A stretch of 63,560 bases of DNA, from the NCBI GenBank assembly GCA_003278165.1, contig QCGU01000004.1:1-63560 (forward strand), given 5' to 3'. Below, one piece after another: positions 58,988 to 63,560 of the stretch. The stretch's first letter is position 1, and each line of letters opens with the position of its first letter. Under the pieces are notes generated by a model, which saw nothing but the letters and a program-made list of their open reading frames with translations, did no database searches and was not told where the DNA came from. The position numbers were made by a program, and so were the translations under genes. The DNA comes from Pelagibacteraceae bacterium AG-390-A02. Its GTDB lineage: Bacteria; Pseudomonadota; Alphaproteobacteria; Pelagibacterales; Pelagibacteraceae.

Positions 58988-60522
58988 TGATTTTTTCCTA
59001 TCTTTTGAAATAGTATATCAATTTTATTGATATTATCTCCTTTGGTTAAATACTCATTATTTGAAATAGTATTTAATTTTATTTGAGCTTCATTAATATC
59101 AAAAATTTTCAGTGCCTTTAGAGAAGATTCTGGAATGATTGGATATAGCAAGAAACTTATTTTCCTGACAATTTCTAATGTAGTGTATACAATTGTATTT
59201 AATCTGATTTTATCATCTTTCTTTTTCCATGGTTCTTGATCATTAAAATACTTATTGGCCTCAAAAAGAGAATTAACAATATAGTCTATATAAAAGTTGA
59301 TATTTTGATGATCAATTTTAGATCTAATATTATCTAAATTATCTTGGTACTTATTTAAAATTAATAAATCTTCATCTTGAATTTTAATCTCAGATGGAAT
59401 TTTTCCATCACAATTTTTTATAGCAAAAGCTGTTACTCTTTGGCATAAGTTTCCGAAATTATTTGCTAAATCACTGTTGATACAATCTTCCAATCTATCC
59501 TGGGAAATGTTGCCATCATTACCAAAAGATACTTCTTTAATTAAATAATATCTTAATGGATCTAAACCATAGTCTTTAATTATCTCTAAAGGATCCAAAA
59601 TATTTCCCTTGGATTTTGACATTTTTTCTTCTCCAGATAAAATCCAACCATGACCATAAACTCTCTTTGGTAAATCAATTTTAGCAGCTAATAAAAAAGC
59701 TGGCCAATATACAGCATGAAATCGTAGTATATCTTTACCAATTAAATGTATTGAAGCGGGCCAAAAATTTTTGAACAATTCATCTTCTTTATTAGGATAA
59801 TTTAATGCACTTAAATAATTTGTAAGTGCATCTAGCCAAACATATATAACGTGTTTTTTATTACTTGGAACTGGTATTCCCCATGAAAAACTTTTCCTAC
59901 TGACAGAAAGATCTTTTAGACCACTTTTTACAAAACTAATAACCTCATTTCGTCTAGATTCTGGATAGATAAAATCTGGATTGTCTTCATAATATTTTAA
60001 TAATGGTTTTTCCCATTTTGAAAGTCTAAAAAAATAAGACTCTTCCTCAATCCATTCGACTGGTGATTTGGATGATATAGCTATTTTTTTACCATCCATT
60101 TCTTCAATTTCATCCTCGTTATAAAAGGCCTCATCAGATACTGAATACCATCCAGAATAATTTGATAGATAAATATCATCGTTTTTTTCAAGTTCAGACC
60201 AAAGATATTGTACAGTTTTTTTATGTCTATCCTCAGTTGTTCTGATGAAATCAGTATTACATAAATTGAGTGTATCAGACAGGTCACGAAAAGTTTTGCT
60301 TATTTGATCACAAAATTTTTGAGGTGTTTCACCTGCTCGTTCAGCTGATCTTTGTATTTTTAAACCGTGCTCATCAGTTCCAGTTAGAAAATGTACTTTA
60401 TAATCATCAATAATTTTAAATCTTGCAAAAAAATCTGCAACTATACTTGAATATGCATGTCCCATATGAGGTCTAGCTGATGGATAATATATAGGAGTTG
60501 TAATATAAAAATTTTTATCCAT
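58984..60522 (-). CDS. metG: Methionyl-tRNA synthetase
   Basis: YITTPIYYPSARPHMGHAYSSIVADFFAR...FLTGTDEHGLKIQRSA...KMSKSKGNILDP. Confidence 0.96.
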   Translation of the reverse strand: MDKNFYITTPIYYPSARPHMGHAYSSIVADFFARFKIIDDYKVHFLTGTDEHGLKIQRSAERAGETPQKFCDQISKTFRDLSDTLNLCNTDFIRTTEDRHKKTVQYLWSELEKNDDIYLSNYSGWYSVSDEAFYNEDEIEEMDGKKIAISSKSPVEWIEEESYFFRLSKWEKPLLKYYEDNPDFIYPESRRNEVISFVKSGLKDLSVSRKSFSWGIPVPSNKKHVIYVWLDALTNYLSALNYPNKEDELFKNFWPASIHLIGKDILRFHAVYWPAFLLAAKIDLPKRVYGHGWILSGEEKMSKSKGNILDPLEIIKDYGLDPLRYYLIKEVSFGNDGNISQDRLEDCINSDLANNFGNLCQRVTAFAIKNCDGKIPSEIKIQDEDLLILNKYQDNLDNIRSKIDHQNINFYIDYIVNSLFEANKYFNDQEPWKKKDDKIRLNTIVYTTLEIVRKISFLLYPIIPESSLKALKIFDINEAQIKLNTISNNEYLTKGDNINKIDILFQKIGKNQ

Positions 60523-61444
60523 TTAAAACTTTATCCTCAAATTCCATAAGTAGTGTCTCTTCGTCTAAATTATATATTTTAGTGTCATTAATTTTTTTTA
60601 AAAAATAATGATAATGATGAAATAAATTAATATTTTTTGTAGATATATTGTTTCTAAAATAAACTTCAATAAAAGAATAAATTAATTGAATAATTGGTTT
60701 GCTTTTTTTGTAAGCTTTACTTGTTATTAAACTTTTCAAAAAAATATCTAAATTACTATTCTTAAGATCTAAATCATAATCTTCAGCTAGTTTTAATAGT
60801 TCATATAATTTACCTGGTGTTATAAAATAACTTAATAAATCTTGATTTATTAAGTTATGAACATCATCATTTATTAATTGATTGATAATTTCAATAGACT
60901 GATCATTTGTTAAAAAAATTTTGAAATTTAAACATCTTGACTTAAGTGTAGGTAAAATTCTTTTGTTATTATTAATTAAGATAAAATTTATATTTTCATT
61001 AGGTTCTTCCAATACTTTTAGTAAAGCATTTATTGAATTCAAATTTAATAACTCAATATTATCAATTAAAACAAATCTTTTTTTTTTATTGAATGAAGAT
61101 TTATTTAGATTAATTATTAAGTCTCTTATTTGATTTATATCTATATTTTTTTTATCTTCTGCAACGTCTATAAGATTAAAATTTGGATTAGATTTATTTT
61201 GTATAAGTTTAAATGATTTATTCTCTACATTAATTTCGTTATTTTTAATATCATATGAATTTTCCTCATCTTCTGATAATACAAAGTTTATTAAATGATA
61301 ACCTAAAGTTGCTTTACCTATTCCTTTTTCTCCAGATAAAAGAATTTTATTTGGTAATTTGTTATGTAAACATAATTTACATAAGTGATTAAAAATTTCG
61401 TGATGTCCATATAAATTATGTTGTATAGATGAATTTAATTTCAT
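60515..61444 (-). CDS. holB: DNA polymerase III delta' subunit
   Basis: ILLSGEKGIGKATLGYHLINFVL...RFVLIDNIELLNLNSINALLKVLEEPNENINFILI. Confidence 0.88.
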   Translation of the reverse strand: MKLNSSIQHNLYGHHEIFNHLCKLCLHNKLPNKILLSGEKGIGKATLGYHLINFVLSEDEENSYDIKNNEINVENKSFKLIQNKSNPNFNLIDVAEDKKNIDINQIRDLIINLNKSSFNKKKRFVLIDNIELLNLNSINALLKVLEEPNENINFILINNNKRILPTLKSRCLNFKIFLTNDQSIEIINQLINDDVHNLINQDLLSYFITPGKLYELLKLAEDYDLDLKNSNLDIFLKSLITSKAYKKSKPIIQLIYSFIEVYFRNNISTKNINLFHHYHYFLKKINDTKIYNLDEETLLMEFEDKVLNG

Positions 61445-62058
61445 TTAATTAATTTTATAACTTGATTGATAATTATTTCTTCATTTTTCTTAATATCTAA
61501 ATTTGAGTCAATTACTTTATATTTTTTTTTATTTAATCGAGATAAATTGAGAAATCCTTTTTGAACTTTGTTATAAAAATTAGTATTAAATTGATCATAT
61601 CTATTTAAAGATTTACGCATTTTTAATCTTAAGAAAAGATTTTTTTTGTTAACAACATTAAGAAATGTAAAATTCACTTTTATATTTTTTAATAAATATT
61701 TATTTAATGTATTTATAATCTTAATATCAACACCCATACCAAAGTGCTGATAAGCAATTGTTGAGTCTGTAAATCTATCAATCAATATAATTTTTTTTTT
61801 ATAAAATTTTTTAATAAGGTTAATATTTTCACTTCTAGCAGCTAAGTATAAAAGCAGATCAGTTTTTACATTAAAATTAGATTTTTTATTTAAAATTAAT
61901 TTTCTAATTTTTTCAGAATTTAAACTTCCTCCTGGTTCTCTGATTTTTATGAATTTAAAATTATTTTTGTCTAAAAACCTTGATACAACTTTAATATGGT
62001 GGCTTTTACCACTGCCCTCAATACCTTCAAAAACAATTATGGGCTTCTTAGACATCAC
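61441..62058 (-). CDS. tmk: Thymidylate kinase
   Basis: IVFEGIEGSGKSHHIKVVSRFL...REPGGSLNSEKIR...LIDRFTDSTIAYQHFG. Confidence 0.95.
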   Translation of the reverse strand: MMSKKPIIVFEGIEGSGKSHHIKVVSRFLDKNNFKFIKIREPGGSLNSEKIRKLILNKKSNFNVKTDLLLYLAARSENINLIKKFYKKKIILIDRFTDSTIAYQHFGMGVDIKIINTLNKYLLKNIKVNFTFLNVVNKKNLFLRLKMRKSLNRYDQFNTNFYNKVQKGFLNLSRLNKKKYKVIDSNLDIKKNEEIIINQVIKLIK

Positions 62059-63199
62059 CCCAAATTAGGTAGTTTAATGATTTAAGCAATCTAGAAAAGA
62101 AATTTACTTTTTTAATTTCTTTTGAAGCAAGCAAATCATATTCACCTACTAATTCTTGGTCATAAACCACTTTTAATGTTGCAACTTTTTGATCTTTATT
62201 AATTGGAGCTTCAACAGGACCATTGTAGTTTACAGAAACTTTTAGTAATTTTTTCTTTGCTTTTTTAATTGTTTTGTAAATATCCTCATTTGTATAAACA
62301 TAAACAGTATTTTCTTTACCTAACCAAACGTCTATTTTTTGAAAAGGTTTATTTGCCTCGGTTATTTTTACTAAATCAAAATTTGTAAGTGCATATGTTA
62401 ACATTTTAGTACTCTCTTTTGATCTTGAATTTTTTGATTTAAAACCACTTCCAACAGCAATCAACCTTCTGCCATTTCTATCTATTGATGATGCCAATGA
62501 ATATTTTTCTAATGCAAGATATCCAGTTTTAATTCCATCTGCACCAAGATTTTTATATAAAAGAGGATTTCTATTCCCTTGTGTTATTGGATCACCTCCT
62601 GTTCTATCCCAAGTAAATTCTTTTTCTGCAAACATTTTATATAATTCTGGATGTTCTTTAATTAAATACCTAGACATAATCATTATATCTCTAACTGTTG
62701 AACGATTATCAGGATGATTGATTCCAGAAGAATTAGAAAAAATCGTATTATCCATACCCAATTCTTTAGCTTTGGCAGTCATTAAAATTGCAAACTCTTC
62801 TTCTGTACCAGCTATACCTTCAGCTAATGCTACACAAGCATCATTACCGGATGCTATAATTATTCCTTTGAGTAAATTTTCAACTGAAACCTGATCTCCA
62901 ACCATAATAAACATTGAAGAGTATCCTGAGGTAGACAATCTCCAAGCTCTTTCAGAAATAATAAATTTTTCATCCATATTTAAATCACCAGACTTAATTA
63001 AATCAAAGGCAATAATGGAAGTCATAATTTTTGTCATAGACGCAGGATAAATTGATAAGTCTGCCTCTTTTTCAAAAAGAATTTCTCCAGAATGATAATC
63101 TTGAATTATTGCAGTTTTTGCTTTTACATCAAAATTTGCAAATGATTTAGTTACAAAAAATATGAATATTAAAATAATTAAATATAATTTTTTAAACAT
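62048..63199 (-). CDS. D-alanyl-D-alanine carboxypeptidase (DacA/PBP5-like)
   Basis: SIYPASMTKIMTSIIAFDLI...ASGNDACVALAEGIAGTEE...GIKTGYL. Confidence 0.94.
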   Translation of the reverse strand: MFKKLYLIILIFIFFVTKSFANFDVKAKTAIIQDYHSGEILFEKEADLSIYPASMTKIMTSIIAFDLIKSGDLNMDEKFIISERAWRLSTSGYSSMFIMVGDQVSVENLLKGIIIASGNDACVALAEGIAGTEEEFAILMTAKAKELGMDNTIFSNSSGINHPDNRSTVRDIMIMSRYLIKEHPELYKMFAEKEFTWDRTGGDPITQGNRNPLLYKNLGADGIKTGYLALEKYSLASSIDRNGRRLIAVGSGFKSKNSRSKESTKMLTYALTNFDLVKITEANKPFQKIDVWLGKENTVYVYTNEDIYKTIKKAKKKLLKVSVNYNGPVEAPINKDQKVATLKVVYDQELVGEYDLLASKEIKKVNFFSRLLKSLNYLIWGDV

Positions 63200-63560
63200 C
63201 TTTAATAATTTTTAGGTTTTCAAAGTTCAGTTTTTCAATTTCGTCAAATGACTCTTGAATTTTTTTTATATCATTAAATGGACCTAATAATACCCTAAAT
63301 TTTGTTTGTGATAATTTTTTTATAATTGGGTTTTTTATGTCTGTTTCATCCTTGATTCTTTGAATCATATTTTCTGCTGAATCCTTGTAATAAAAGTCTG
63401 CAATTTTAATTGAATATAGAAAATTACTTTCTTTAGTTTTAGACAATTCTTTTTTCTCTACAGTTCCTAAATTATCTATAGTTATTCCATCAACAGGAGC
63501 TTTTTGAGCAACTTTTTTTTCCTCATCAAATGTTTTTGCTTTTTTTGCTACAAAAGTTGA
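63192..63560 (-). CDS. C-terminal part of a SPOR-domain protein, probably RlpA family (truncated by window edge)
   Basis: Minus-strand frame is open to the window edge (...KVAQKAPVDGITIDNLGTVEKKELSKTKESNFLYSIKIADFYYKDSAENMIQRI...FRVLLGPFN); precedes dacA. Confidence 0.65.
   Translation of the reverse strand, partial: STFVAKKAKTFDEEKKVAQKAPVDGITIDNLGTVEKKELSKTKESNFLYSIKIADFYYKDSAENMIQRIKDETDIKNPIIKKLSQTKFRVLLGPFNDIKKIQESFDEIEKLNFENLKIIKDV

Overview
The window is an AT-rich, densely packed bacterial chromosome segment. Gene content and order look like SAR11/Pelagibacterales (soxBDAG sarcosine oxidase operon, a tandem SAM-II/SAM-V type leader on an O-acetylhomoserine sulfhydrylase gene, extreme gene overlap); the lineage is inferred from recall, not from a search. 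About 0-40.5 kb and 52.7-63.5 kb are core housekeeping genes: gatB fragment, trhO, MATE, soxBDAG, tRNA-Ser, slt, dapA-smpB-folK-RSH-pyrE-pdxJ-acpS-lepB-rnc-recO, hemB, rpiB-glyA-nrdR-ribD-ribE-ribBA-ribH-nusB-thiL, hppA, rpmF-plsX-ihfA-merR, ctaA, metY, rplM-rpsI-argC, hom, tRNA-Glu, glpX, tRNA-Pro, nhaA, metG-holB-tmk-dacA-rlpA. About 40.5-52.7 kb is an accessory segment: a ~530 bp spacer, a Cre-like tyrosine recombinase and a surface-glycan-type gene set. Main second-look items: (1) a perfect 14-7-14 bp inverted repeat, lox-like in geometry, ending 3 bp before the Cre-like recombinase start codon; (2) a translationally coupled PhyH-ACP-KASIII-SDR operon beside DegT aminotransferase, Gfo/Idh and GNAT genes, possibly making a hydroxyacyl-amino-sugar; (3) a recurring TGTTATAAT-N5/6-ATG arrangement predicting leaderless mRNAs for dapA, RSH and argC, with similar cases elsewhere; (4) a tRNA-Pro whose CCA lies 5 nt before a complex-I-subunit-like CDS; (5) a ribBA gene whose GTP cyclohydrolase II half lacks catalytic motifs; (6) rpoZ, era and fabH missing from their usual syntenic positions; (7) an unlisted 56-aa membrane-protein ORF.
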